DNA from: Streptomyces pactum
GTDB lineage: Bacteria; Actinomycetota; Actinomycetes; Streptomycetales; Streptomycetaceae
Reading direction: 5' to 3'
NCBI RefSeq assembly: GCF_002005225.1
Contig: NZ_CP019724.1
Location: forward strand, 5,163,501-5,227,500
Length of the DNA stretch: 64,000 bases
In this document: positions 8,665-17,113 of the stretch, in pieces
Position numbering within the stretch: the stretch's first letter is position 1
How the letters are laid out: every line of letters starts with the position of its first letter
The notes under the pieces: model-generated
The model's input: only the letters and a program-made list of their open reading frames with translations
The model's database searches: none
Told to the model about the DNA's origin: nothing
Made by a program: the position numbers and the translations under genes

Positions 8665-8775
8665 CCGTCACCTGGATCTCCTCCGCTCATCGGATCGCCG
8701 GTCGGGCTCGTCGCCGGGCTGTACCCGGCCCTGCGCGCGGCCACCATCGAACCCGTCGAAGCACTCCGGCGCTGA
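8665..8775 (+). pseudogene. Relic of an FtsX-family ABC permease C-terminus
   Basis: From about 8689 the plus strand reads VGLVAGLYPALRAATIEPVE followed by ALRR and TGA 8773-8775. This is the C-terminal signature of MacB/FtsX-type ABC permeases, where GLYPAxRAAxxxPVEALR closes the last helix. Just upstream, TVTWISSA is in another frame, suggesting a one-base loss near 8688. Nothing else of the gene remains; upstream bases belong to the opposite-strand gene. The relic ends 10 bp before the stop of the neighbouring LCP gene. Confidence 0.6.
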
Positions 8776-8784
8776 GCGGCCGGG

Positions 8785-10500
8785 CTACTCCTGGCACATC
8801 TTCTCGTCGGCGTGGGACTGCTCGACGTCCACCTTCTTCGGTGGGGCGACGGGGACGCCGGCCTTCTTGAAGTCGGGGCCGAGGGTGAGCGTCATGGGCA
8901 CCGTGGCGGCGGCGTCCGTCGTGCCGGGCTTCAGGGCCGAGGCGGGCAGCCCCATCAGGTCGGCGAGCTTGCGGGCCTGGTCGGCCTGGTTCGGCGCGTA
9001 CTCCAGCCGCGTCCTGTCGACCTCGGCCGGGGCGTTGCCCTTGTTGGCGGACTTGGGCACCCCTTCGCTGGTACGCAGCCATGCCAGGGTGTCCTGCGCG
9101 GCACCCTGCGGACCGCCGCCGTTGAGGACGTCGACGCGTATGCCGGACGCCTCGGCGCGCGGGCCCTCGAGAAGCGCGGCCTGCTTGTCCTTGGCTTCCT
9201 TGTCCTTCTTCTTCACTTCGGTGAAGGAGACGTCGTTCTGCAGCATGCCGAAGACCTTCGGGGCCTTGACCGGGTCCAGCACGACGGTGACGGGCGTGGG
9301 CTCGGCCGGGTTGTCCCTCACCGGCACGGTCATCAGGGTGATGTTCTTCAGGTCGATCTTGCCGAGTTCCCTGGCGAGGGTGAGCAGCTTGCTGGGGCTG
9401 CCTATGCCCTTGTCCACGGTGAGGGACTTGGTGGCCGCGTCGGCGACGTCGAGCAGCTTCGACGGGCTGTCCAGCGTGTCTTCCTTGAGCCGGCGGATCA
9501 TCGACGCGACGAACTTCTGCTGCATCCCGATCCGGTCCAGGTCGCTCTCGTTCTTCAGGCCGTGCCGGTTGCGGAGGAAGGACAGCGCGTCCTCGCCCTG
9601 GATCGTGCTCTCCCCGGACGGCAGATCGAGTCCGGAGCCGCCGTCCAGGTCCTTGATGGGCTTCTCCAGGCACACCTTGACGCCGCCGACCGCGGTGGAC
9701 AGCGTCTTGACCGCGTTGAAGTCGAACATCATGAAGTGGTCGACCTCGAGGTCGGTGATCTTCTCGACGGTGAGCATGGTGCAGCCCGGATCACGGCCGT
9801 TCACGCCGAAGGACTCGTTGAACTTGGTGGCGATCGTCGAACCGGGGATGTCCTTGGTCGAACCGTCGGACTGTTTGGCCGTACAGTCCGGGATCTTGAT
9901 CATGAGGTCGCGCGGAATGCTCAGCACGGTCGCGTTGCTGCGGTCCTCGGCCACGTGGAAGAGGAGCGTGGTGTCGGCGTGGCCGGTGACGTTGTCCCGG
10001 TTGCCGTACTTCTCGTTTCCCTTGCCGGTGCGGACGTCGTTGCCGATGACCAGGATGTTGACCGGCCCGTCCTTGAGGACTGTGTCACTGCCCACGTCGC
10101 CGATGTCGACGGTGCTGATGTTGCCGTAGAGGCGGTCGTACCAGTAGTAGACGAACGCCGAACCGCTGAGCAGGACCAGGCCGAGACCGCTTCCCGTCCA
10201 CAACAGCGCCTTCTTCCTGGCGCTCTTCTTCTGCTTGCGCTTGCGGCGGCCGGAGCCGCGCGTGTGGCCCGGGGCGGGGGCCTCGGCGGGAGTGGTGGGG
10301 CGACCGCGCTGGCGGGGGACGCGTCCGGGGCCGGGGTCGGGGGCGGTGGAACCGGGGCGGGGGGCACTGCGGGGTCGGGGCGTCTCCGGCTGCTCCGGGA
10401 TACCGTTCGGTCGTAGTTCGTAATCGCCGGTCTCGGGATTGAGTAACCACTGGTCGGCAGGATCGGTCCCGTCCGTCTGTCCACGACTTTCCCCATCCAT
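8785..10500 (-). CDS. LCP-family protein with LytR_C domain (type A)
   Basis: 571 residues from ATG 10500; GGAGG lies about 12 bases upstream. A cytoplasmic tail has the motif DPADQWLLNPETGDYEL near the start and a Lys/Arg-rich stretch. One membrane helix follows (about 96-118, ALLWTGSGLGLVLLSGSAF). The extracellular LCP domain (about 150-330) shows ILVIGNDVRTG, DTTLLFHVAEDRSNA and LSIPRDLMIKIPDC, with the Asp and Arg residues used for pyrophosphate and metal binding. A LytR_C domain (about 435-530) ends in a lone cysteine (ADEKMCQE). LCP enzymes transfer undecaprenyl-linked glycopolymers to peptidoglycan. It is close in architecture to the LCP genes ending at 44051 and 47918 but lies 34 kb away. 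Confidence 0.9.
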   Translation of the reverse strand: MDGESRGQTDGTDPADQWLLNPETGDYELRPNGIPEQPETPRPRSAPRPGSTAPDPGPGRVPRQRGRPTTPAEAPAPGHTRGSGRRKRKQKKSARKKALLWTGSGLGLVLLSGSAFVYYWYDRLYGNISTVDIGDVGSDTVLKDGPVNILVIGNDVRTGKGNEKYGNRDNVTGHADTTLLFHVAEDRSNATVLSIPRDLMIKIPDCTAKQSDGSTKDIPGSTIATKFNESFGVNGRDPGCTMLTVEKITDLEVDHFMMFDFNAVKTLSTAVGGVKVCLEKPIKDLDGGSGLDLPSGESTIQGEDALSFLRNRHGLKNESDLDRIGMQQKFVASMIRRLKEDTLDSPSKLLDVADAATKSLTVDKGIGSPSKLLTLARELGKIDLKNITLMTVPVRDNPAEPTPVTVVLDPVKAPKVFGMLQNDVSFTEVKKKDKEAKDKQAALLEGPRAEASGIRVDVLNGGGPQGAAQDTLAWLRTSEGVPKSANKGNAPAEVDRTRLEYAPNQADQARKLADLMGLPASALKPGTTDAAATVPMTLTLGPDFKKAGVPVAPPKKVDVEQSHADEKMCQE

Positions 10501-10755
10501 GTTGGTTCCGGTCCTCCGTCGGGTGCCGTACGGGCCGCCTGGCCTCAAGACGCTCTGGTGTTCGACGCGTTACGTTATCCGGCCCGTGCGGCAACGGTGA
10601 CGCCAGTGACAAAACCCATGAAAACAAGAACCGGGCACAGTGGATGATCTCCACCCATCGCGACGCGGGGACAGCGCGATTCCGCGTTCGCCTGTATAAC
10701 GGCATGCAGGTTTTGCGACGGGTGAATAGGCCGAGGGGCCGAGGGGAGTCACGTC
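10501..10755. promoter_or_regulatory. Divergent promoter region, LCP gene and RpiR regulator
   Basis: 255 bp between two diverging start codons. It contains TATAAC near 10695 and GAGGGGAG just before the regulator start. CCTG and CAGG halves flank TATAACGGCATG (about 10692-10711), an operator-like arrangement. Exact promoters cannot be fixed by eye. Confidence 0.35.
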
Positions 10756-11598
10756 ATGAGCGGCGACGAGAGCCCTGCCGCGCGCCTCCAGGCGCTCTTC
10801 GAGGGCCACCGGCTGACGCCGACCCAGCGGCGCATCGCGCACAGCATGGTGCGGCGCGCCTCCGAGGTGCCCTTCCTGTCCAGCGTGGAGCTGGCCGAGC
10901 TGGCCGGGGTCAGCCAGCCGTCCGTGACCCGCTTCGCCGTCGCCCTCGGCTTCGACGGCTACCCGGCGCTCCGCCGCCACCTGCGCGAGGTCGCCCCCGC
11001 GGAACCGGCGGCGGACATCGGCTCCCGCAACGAGTACCAGCAGGCCGTGGAGGCCGAGATCGAGAACCTGCGCCATCTGGCGGAGGTGCTGGCCGACCCC
11101 GGACCGGTGGCGGAGGCGGGCCGGACCCTGGCCGCCAGCCGGCCCCTGCCGGTCCTCGGGTTGCGGGCGGCGGCGGCCCAGGCGCACGGCTTCGCCTACT
11201 TCGCCGCCAAGGTTCACCCCGACGTCCGGTTCCTCGGCGAGGGCGGCACGATGCTCCACGACCGCATCGACGCCGCTGTCCGGGCCGGTGCGACCGCCCT
11301 GCTCTGCTTCGCCCTGCCCCGGCATCCGCGCGAGGTCGTCGACACGCTCGCCCACGCCAAGGAGGCGGGGCTCACGGTGGTGACCGTCGCCGACTCCGTC
11401 TTCGCGCCGGTCGCCAAGGTGTCCGACCTGCTGCTGCCCGCCGCCGTGGGCACCGGCCTCGCCTTCGACACCGCCTGCGCGCCGATGCTGCTGGGCCGGG
11501 TGCTGCTGGAGGCCATGTGCGACGACCTGCCGGACGCCCAGGCCCGGCTCGAGGAGTTCGACACGAAGGCGGCTGCCCGCGGGCTCTTCGTGGACTGA
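10756..11598 (+). CDS. MurR/RpiR-family transcriptional regulator
   Basis: 280 residues; ATG 10756 follows GGGGAG. An N-terminal HTH_6 domain (about 8-75) contains LTPTQRRIAHSMVRRASEVPF and the helix-turn-helix ELAELAGVSQPSVTRFAVAL. A C-terminal SIS domain (about 125-250) reads VLGLRAAAAQAHGFAYFAAK and VTVADSVFAPVAKVSDLLL. Family members bind sugar phosphates or catabolic intermediates through the SIS domain. Its location a few genes from the hut operon makes it a candidate hut regulator, but that is inference from position. The downstream gene is 131 bp away on the same strand. Confidence 0.87.
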   Translation: MSGDESPAARLQALFEGHRLTPTQRRIAHSMVRRASEVPFLSSVELAELAGVSQPSVTRFAVALGFDGYPALRRHLREVAPAEPAADIGSRNEYQQAVEAEIENLRHLAEVLADPGPVAEAGRTLAASRPLPVLGLRAAAAQAHGFAYFAAKVHPDVRFLGEGGTMLHDRIDAAVRAGATALLCFALPRHPREVVDTLAHAKEAGLTVVTVADSVFAPVAKVSDLLLPAAVGTGLAFDTACAPMLLGRVLLEAMCDDLPDAQARLEEFDTKAAARGLFVD

Positions 11599-11729
11599 GA
11601 CGGGTGGGGGGCGAGGATGTCCCACCGGCGGCCGTTCTCTCAGATTCGTCTCACCTTCTCCCGCTAACATGCCTCGCCTCACACCCTTCAGACGCATCGC
11701 AGGACGCAGAACGGAATGGGAGGCCGGAC

Positions 11730-12314
11730 GTGGCGCGCGGAGGACAGGGGCTGGCTCGGGTGGCCGTCGTCGTGCGGGCGGGGGCCGCACCGTTGTGGTG
11801 GCTGGGCGTACTCGCGGCGGGCGTCGGGGTGCTGGTGCCGGGCCTGACCGGACGGCGGATCGGCGTCCTGGCGGGCGCCGCGCTGTTCGTCGTCGCGGCG
11901 GCGGTCGTCGCGTCCGTCCGCCGAAGGCGGTACACCGCCCTGGCCCGCCCGGCCGTCCGCGCGGGCAAGCACGACGTACTCCAGGACCGTGCGGTGACGG
12001 TACGCAACTGGCGCCGGGGCCACCGCTGGTGGCTGCTGCTCGCCTTCGTCGCCGCTCTGGGCAGCGCCTTCGCCGTCCCCGCCGCCGCCGGACTGCTGAT
12101 GGCCGGCTGCGGCGTCGGCCTGTGGCTGAAGTCCGCCTGGATCGGCCGTCGCGAACAGGCCGAGGACGCCCTGCTGTGGGTCCGCGTGGACTGGCTCGCC
12201 CGCAACGCCGGCCGCCCGGCGGGCAAGGCCGTCCGTGCCTACCGCAGCACGGGCATCGCGGCGGGCGACGCGGCCCCGGGCGGTGCGCGCCGGAAGGCGG
12301 CGGCGCTGGTGTGA
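11730..12314 (+). CDS. Integral membrane protein of unknown function
   Basis: 194 residues from GTG 11730, with GGGAGG six bases upstream (11718-11723). The same frame is open far upstream across the RpiR gene, but that part is a shadow. Four hydrophobic helices occur in two pairs (about 15-50 and 90-125: LWWLGVLAAGVGVLVPGL, IGVLAGAALFVVAAAVVA, WWLLLAFVAALGSAFAVPAA, LLMAGCGVGLWLKSAW). The loop and the tail are Arg-rich and probably cytoplasmic. I recognise no family. Confidence 0.72.
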   Translation: MARGGQGLARVAVVVRAGAAPLWWLGVLAAGVGVLVPGLTGRRIGVLAGAALFVVAAAVVASVRRRRYTALARPAVRAGKHDVLQDRAVTVRNWRRGHRWWLLLAFVAALGSAFAVPAAAGLLMAGCGVGLWLKSAWIGRREQAEDALLWVRVDWLARNAGRPAGKAVRAYRSTGIAAGDAAPGGARRKAAALV

Positions 12315-12352
12315 AGCCGGTGCCGGTGCGGGCACTTGCGGGTGCGGGTGCC

Positions 12353-12449
12353 GGTGCGGGTACGTGCGGGTGCGTGCCGCTGCCGGTGCGGGACGTGCGG
12401 GTGCGGGTGCGGGTACGTGCGGGTGCGTGCCGCTGCCGGTGCGGGACGT
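12353..12449. repeat. Two 44-bp direct repeats in a low-complexity 3' region
   Basis: The copy at 12353-12396 starts GGTGCGGGTACGTGCGGGTG and is repeated exactly at 12406-12449, period 53. The surrounding 12315-12626 is built of GTGCGGGT-like words and ends in four GTCAGYGCGTCC-type words near 12590-12655 that run into the 3' end of the decarboxylase gene. No gene is supported here; the frames that cross it are repeat translations. Confidence 0.85.
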
Positions 12450-12626
12450 ACGGATGCCGGTGCGAACACGGGTGCCGGTGCCGGTGCGTCGGGGCCGGTC
12501 GCGCCCACGCGGCGGTGGGCGGCAGCCCGGATGGCACGGCCCCGCGCCCCCGAGGGCGTCAGCCGAGCCGACGCCACGACCCGGACGGGACGTCAGCGCG
12601 TCCGGGAAGTCAGCGCGTCCGGGACG

Positions 12627-14030
12627 TCAGTGCCCCCGGGAAGTCAGCGCGTCCGCATGCGCCCCGCCCGCCTCCGCCACGATCTCCGCCACCGACTGGG
12701 CCTCTCGCACCGTCGCGAAGGCGACACCCCCGCAACCGTCCGCCTCGTACCCGAACACCCCTGGCCGCGCCAGCGAGTTGTACGCGTAGTGATGCGCGAA
12801 GTAGTACGCCCCCGTGTCCAGCGCCGCCGCGTAGTCCCCCTGCTCCAGCAGCGGCATCGCCCGGCCCACGGCCAGCAGGTCCCCCGCGAAGCACGCCGGC
12901 CCCGCCACGTCCTGCACCACGTCCGCCCCCTCCTTCGGCAGCCCCTTGCCGTCATACGCGGCGATCCGCAGCGGCCACGCCCCCGGCGCGTACACCGTCC
13001 GCGTCGCGACCTGCACGCCCGCGTGCGTCACCGCGACCGGCCGCCCGCCGGCGCTCTTGGCGTACTCCACGCGCGCCACCACCGTGCCGTGCTTGGCGAG
13101 CAGGGACCGCCCGAACTCGGTGACCAGCCCGTACCGCCCGTCGAACAGCCCCGGCACCGCCTCGCGCAGCACGCGCGCGTACGCGCCGTACGTCGGAGCC
13201 GTCGCGTCCGAGGCGAAGTTCACCGGCAGCCCGCCGCCGATGTCGAGGGTGTCCACCTGCCGGCGCCCGGCCCGCTCGTTGATCTCCTCGGCGAGTGCGT
13301 ACGCCTCGGACACGCCCTCGGCCATCAGGGTCAGCGGGATGCCCTGCGACCCGGTGTGCGCGTGCAGGCGGGTCAGCCACGGCCGGTCCAGATACGCCCG
13401 CACCACCCACTCGCGCGCCCCTTCGTCGCGCAGTGCCACCCCGAACTTCGAGGTCGCCGTCGCCGTCGACAACGCCTCGATGGAGCCCCCGCCGACCTGG
13501 GGGTTCACCCGGATGCCGAGCGGGGAGGCGCTCGCCCCCTCGGCCATCAGGCCGTCCAGGCGCTCCAGCTCCTGCGGATTGTCGGTGTTGACCGCGACGC
13601 CCAGCGACAGCGCCTCGCGCAGTTCACCCGGCGTCTTGGCGGGTGAGTCCAGCACCGTCCGCTCCGGCGGCACCCCCGCCGCCCGCGCCAGCGCCAGCTC
13701 GCCCGGACTCGCGACCTCCGCGCCGATGCCCTCCTCGTGCAGCAGGCGCAGCACCGCAACCAGCGGGGTCGCCTTCACCGCGAAGGCGTGCAGCACGGGT
13801 GTCCCGGGCGCCGTCACCGCCGCGAACGCCGCCCGCAGGGCCGCCGCCGACTCCCGGATCCCGGCGACGTCCAGCAGCCCGACGATCGGGGCGTCGGGGC
13901 CGAGCAGCCCCTGCTCCACGGCCGCCCGCACCGCCTGGTCCCGCCGCGCCGCCCGCTCCCCGTCGGCGCCCCCGAGACCACCGCCGATGCCCGCGCCCGT
14001 CCCCGTGTTCATGCCCGTGCCCTCGCTCAC
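12627..14030 (-). CDS. Type III PLP-dependent decarboxylase (LysA-like)
   Basis: 467 residues from GTG 14030, with GGAGG five bases upstream; ATG 14012 is an alternative. The alanine-racemase-type barrel comes first: HAFAVKATP carries the PLP lysine (about residue 79), HAHTGSQG the stacking histidine, and LDIGGGLPVNF and TEFGRSL the phosphate and PLP contacts. The C-terminal beta domain has GPACFAGDLL where diaminopimelate decarboxylases have CESGD, and YNSLARPGVF. It probably decarboxylates an amino or diamino acid in the cytoplasm; the changed CxxGD motif argues against assuming diaminopimelate. It is divergent from the hut operon. Confidence 0.82.
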   Translation of the reverse strand: MSEGTGMNTGTGAGIGGGLGGADGERAARRDQAVRAAVEQGLLGPDAPIVGLLDVAGIRESAAALRAAFAAVTAPGTPVLHAFAVKATPLVAVLRLLHEEGIGAEVASPGELALARAAGVPPERTVLDSPAKTPGELREALSLGVAVNTDNPQELERLDGLMAEGASASPLGIRVNPQVGGGSIEALSTATATSKFGVALRDEGAREWVVRAYLDRPWLTRLHAHTGSQGIPLTLMAEGVSEAYALAEEINERAGRRQVDTLDIGGGLPVNFASDATAPTYGAYARVLREAVPGLFDGRYGLVTEFGRSLLAKHGTVVARVEYAKSAGGRPVAVTHAGVQVATRTVYAPGAWPLRIAAYDGKGLPKEGADVVQDVAGPACFAGDLLAVGRAMPLLEQGDYAAALDTGAYYFAHHYAYNSLARPGVFGYEADGCGGVAFATVREAQSVAEIVAEAGGAHADALTSRGH

Positions 14031-14129
14031 GCGATCCTCCGTCCTTCGCCGCCGGCCACCACGTCTCGCTGCCTGCCCCGCACATCCAGCCAAACACCCG
14101 TGACGCGCCCGCGCCGGGACACGGCCGTA

Positions 14130-14168
14130 TTGACTAGTTCTATTCATGAAGCGAGGATATGAATATCC
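14130..14168 (+). promoter_or_regulatory. hut operon promoter with overlapping operator
   Basis: TTGACT (14130-14135) and GAGGAT (14153-14158) are spaced by 17 bases as -35 and -10. Overlapping them are inverted repeats: TATTCAT (14141-14147) with ATGAATA (14159-14165), and GGATAT-GA-ATATCC (14155-14168). TTCATGAA (14143-14150) is also a palindrome. A repressor bound here would block the promoter. The transcript would begin about 45 bp before hutU. Confidence 0.6.
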
Positions 14169-14210
14169 GCAGTAACAATCCGCCGGGAGCAAGCCACCAG
14201 GAGGCAGACC

Positions 14211-15899
14211 ATGTCCGGACCCGGACCCCGCCCTGTCCGAGCGCCACGCGGTACCGAGCCGAGCGCCCTGGGCTGGCAGCAGGAGGCCGCCCTGCGGATG
14301 CTGCAGAACAACCTCGACCCCGAGGTCGCCGAGCACCCCGACAAGCTCGTCGTCTACGGCGGCACCGGCAAGGCGGCCCGCGACTGGCGCTCCTTCGACG
14401 CCATGGTCCGCACGCTGCGCACCCTCAAGCAGGACGAGACGATGCTGGTCCAGTCGGGCCGCCCGGTCGGCGTCATGCAGACCCACGAGTGGGCCCCGCG
14501 CGTCCTCATCGCCAACTCCAACCTCGTCGGCGACTGGGCCAACTGGGAGGAGTTCCGCCGCCTGGAGGCCCTCGGCCTGACCATGTACGGGCAGATGACG
14601 GCCGGCTCCTGGATCTACATCGGCACCCAGGGCATCCTCCAGGGCACCTACGAGACCTTCGCGGCCGTGGCCGCCAAGAAGTTCGGCGGCACCCTCGCCG
14701 GGACCATCACCCTCACCGCCGGCCTCGGCGGCATGGGCGGCGCCCAGCCCCTCGCGGTCACCATGAACGACGGCGTCGCGATCTGTGTCGACTGCGACCC
14801 GCGCGCCATCGACCGCCGCATCGAGCACCGCTACCTCGACGTCAGGGCCGACTCCCTCGACCACGCCCTCCAGCTCGCCACCGAGGCCCGCGACCGACGG
14901 AAGCCGCTGTCCATCGGCGTGCTCGGCAACGCCGCCGAGCTGGTCCCGCGACTGCTGGCCATGGGCGCCCCCATCGACATCGTCACCGACCAGACCTCGG
15001 CCCACGACCCCCTGGCCTACCTGCCCACCGGCATCGCCCTCGAGGACATGGCCGACGCCGCCGCCAAGGACCCGGCCGGTTTCACCACCCGTGCCCGCGA
15101 GTCCATGGCCCGGCACGTCGAGGCCATGGTCGGCTTCCAGGACGCCGGCTCCGAGGTCTTCGACTACGGCAACTCCATCCGCGGCGAGGCCCAGCTCGCC
15201 GGGTACAACCGGGCCTTCGCCTTCCCCGGTTTCGTCCCCGCCTACATCCGCCCCCTGTTCTGCGAGGGCAAGGGCCCCTTCCGCTGGGCCGCCCTGTCCG
15301 GCGACCCCGCCGACATCGCCAGGACCGACAAGGCGATCCTCGACCTCTTCCCCGAGAACGAGTCGCTGGCCCGCTGGATCAAGATGGCCGGTGAGCGCGT
15401 CCACTTCCAGGGCCTGCCCGCCCGTATCTGCTGGCTCGGCTACGGCGAGCGCGACAAGGCCGGCGAGCGGTTCAACGACATGGTCGCGAGCGGTGAACTG
15501 GCCGCGCCGATCGTCATCGGCCGCGACCACCTCGACTGCGGCTCCGTCGCCTCCCCGTACCGCGAGACCGAGGCCATGCTCGACGGCTCCGACGCCATCG
15601 CCGACTGGCCCCTGCTCAACGCCATGGTCAACGTGGCCTCCGGTGCCTCCTGGGTCTCCCTCCACCACGGCGGCGGCGTCGGCATGGGCCGCTCCATCCA
15701 CGCCGGGCAGGTCACGGTCGCCGACGGCACCGCGCTGGCCGGCGAGAAGATCCGCCGGGTCCTCACCAACGACCCCGGCATGGGCGTCATCCGGCACGTC
15801 GACGCCGGGTACGACATCGCCGAGTCGGTGGCGGCCGAGCGCGACGTGCGGGTGCCGATGCGCGAGGGCACCGATGCGCGCGAGGGTGACGGCGCGTGA
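14211..15899 (+). CDS. hutU: Urocanate hydratase
   Basis: 562 residues, the usual length; ATG 14211 follows AGGAGG. Urocanase features are present: [14 protein letters not shown] near the start, the NAD-binding [11 protein letters not shown] (about 171-181), and the active-site region [13 protein letters not shown] with the conserved cysteine. [16 protein letters not shown] lies near the C-terminus. It hydrates urocanate to imidazolonepropionate in the cytoplasm. It is the first gene of a tightly coupled operon: its TGA overlaps the next GTG by four bases. No histidine ammonia-lyase gene lies in the window. Confidence 0.97.
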   Translation: MSGPGPRPVRAPRGTEPSALGWQQEAALRMLQNNLDPEVAEHPDKLVVYGGTGKAARDWRSFDAMVRTLRTLKQDETMLVQSGRPVGVMQTHEWAPRVLIANSNLVGDWANWEEFRRLEALGLTMYGQMTAGSWIYIGTQGILQGTYETFAAVAAKKFGGTLAGTITLTAGLGGMGGAQPLAVTMNDGVAICVDCDPRAIDRRIEHRYLDVRADSLDHALQLATEARDRRKPLSIGVLGNAAELVPRLLAMGAPIDIVTDQTSAHDPLAYLPTGIALEDMADAAAKDPAGFTTRARESMARHVEAMVGFQDAGSEVFDYGNSIRGEAQLAGYNRAFAFPGFVPAYIRPLFCEGKGPFRWAALSGDPADIARTDKAILDLFPENESLARWIKMAGERVHFQGLPARICWLGYGERDKAGERFNDMVASGELAAPIVIGRDHLDCGSVASPYRETEAMLDGSDAIADWPLLNAMVNVASGASWVSLHHGGGVGMGRSIHAGQVTVADGTALAGEKIRRVLTNDPGMGVIRHVDAGYDIAESVAAERDVRVPMREGTDAREGDGA

Positions 15900-17113
15900 G
15901 CTTCCACAGCATGTGGGCGGAGTTGCTGCCGGTCGGCCGCGACTCCGCCTCCGGCGGCTACCGCCGCTACGCCTGGACCGGCGCCGACGCCGACTGCCGG
16001 ACCTGGTTCCGGGAGCAGGCCGAGGCGCGCGGACTGGCCTGCGAGAGCGACCGCAACGGCAACCAGTGGGCCTGGCTCGGCGACCCCGCCGCCGGGAACG
16101 CCGTCGTCACCGGGTCCCATCTGGACTCCGTGCCCGACGGCGGCGCCTTCGACGGTCCCCTCGGCGTCGTGTCCGCCTTCGCGGCCCTGGACGAACTGCG
16201 CGGGCGGGGAGCGCGCTTCACCAGGCCGCTCGGCATCGTCAACTTCGGCGACGAGGAGGGCGCCCGCTTCGGCCTCGCCTGCGTCGGCTCCCGGCTCACC
16301 GCGGGCGCGCTCACCGTCGAACAGGCCCACCGCCTCACCGACGGCGACGGCGTCACGCTCCCGCGGGCGATGGAGGCCGCCGGGTACGACCCGGACGCCA
16401 TCGGCCCCGACCCCGAGCGGCTCGCCCGCATCGGCGCCTTCGTCGAACTCCACGTCGAACAGGGCCGCGCCCTCGACCTGTCCGGTGACCGGATCGGCAT
16501 CGCGAGCGCCATCTGGCCGCACGGACGCTGGCGGTTCGACTTCCGGGGCGAGGCCAACCACGCGGGCACCACCCGCCTCGCCGACCGGCGCGACCCCATG
16601 CTGTCCTACGCCGGGACCGTCCTCGCCGCCCGCCGCGAGGCGGAACTCGCCGGTGCCGTCGCCACCTTCGGCAAGATCGCCGTCGAGCCCAACGGCGTCA
16701 ACGCCGTCCCCTCCCTCGTACGCGGCTGGCTCGACTCCCGCGCCGCCGACCAGGAGAGCCTGGACGCGGTGGTCGGCGGGGTGGACAAGGCCGCCCGCGA
16801 GTACGCCGCCGCCCACGGCGTCGACCTCGACGTCGTACGCGAGTCCTTCACGCCCGTCGTCGAGTTCGACCACGCCCTGCGCGACGAACTCGCTCGCATC
16901 CTGGGCGCGGAGACGGAGCTGAAGGTCCCCGTCCTCGGCACCGGCGCCGGACACGACGCCGGAATCCTCTCCGACCGCATCCCGACCGCCATGCTGTTCG
17001 TACGCAATCCGACCGGCGTCTCGCACTCCCCGGCCGAGTACGCCGCCGAGGACGACTGCGTGGCCGGGGTGAGCGCACTCGCCGACGTACTGGAAGGGCT
17101 GGCCTGCACGTGA
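15896..17113 (+). CDS. M20-family amidohydrolase (AllC-like), likely N-formylglutamate hydrolase of the hut pathway
   Basis: 405 residues from GTG 15896, overlapping hutU. It belongs to the Zn-dependent M20 branch with allantoate amidohydrolase, N-carbamoyl amino-acid hydrolase and ureidoglycolate enzymes. Visible motifs are [19 protein letters not shown] (metal His and Asp, about 74-92), [11 protein letters not shown] (Glu pair), [21 protein letters not shown], and GAGHDAG near the C-terminus. Family activity removes an N-carbamoyl or N-formyl-type group from an amino acid. Between hutU and hutF, the missing step is N-formylglutamate to glutamate plus formate. I infer it does the work of HutG; allantoate hydrolysis is the annotation by homology alone. 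Confidence 0.82.
   Translation: MSFHSMWAELLPVGRDSASGGYRRYAWTGADADCRTWFREQAEARGLACESDRNGNQWAWLGDPAAGNAVVTGSHLDSVPDGGAFDGPLGVVSAFAALDELRGRGARFTRPLGIVNFGDEEGARFGLACVGSRLTAGALTVEQAHRLTDGDGVTLPRAMEAAGYDPDAIGPDPERLARIGAFVELHVEQGRALDLSGDRIGIASAIWPHGRWRFDFRGEANHAGTTRLADRRDPMLSYAGTVLAARREAELAGAVATFGKIAVEPNGVNAVPSLVRGWLDSRAADQESLDAVVGGVDKAAREYAAAHGVDLDVVRESFTPVVEFDHALRDELARILGAETELKVPVLGTGAGHDAGILSDRIPTAMLFVRNPTGVSHSPAEYAAEDDCVAGVSALADVLEGLACT

Noticed and set aside
14159..14230. A His-containing leader peptide in front of hutU (ATG 14159)
   Set aside because: The frame has only two histidines in its first 18 codons, no early stop and runs on inside hutU, so it is not a leader ORF.
12627..15797. A 1056-codon minus-strand frame extending the decarboxylase through hutU
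   Set aside because: The part above 14030 is antisense to hutU and has no family match; the true start is GTG 14030 with its ribosome site.
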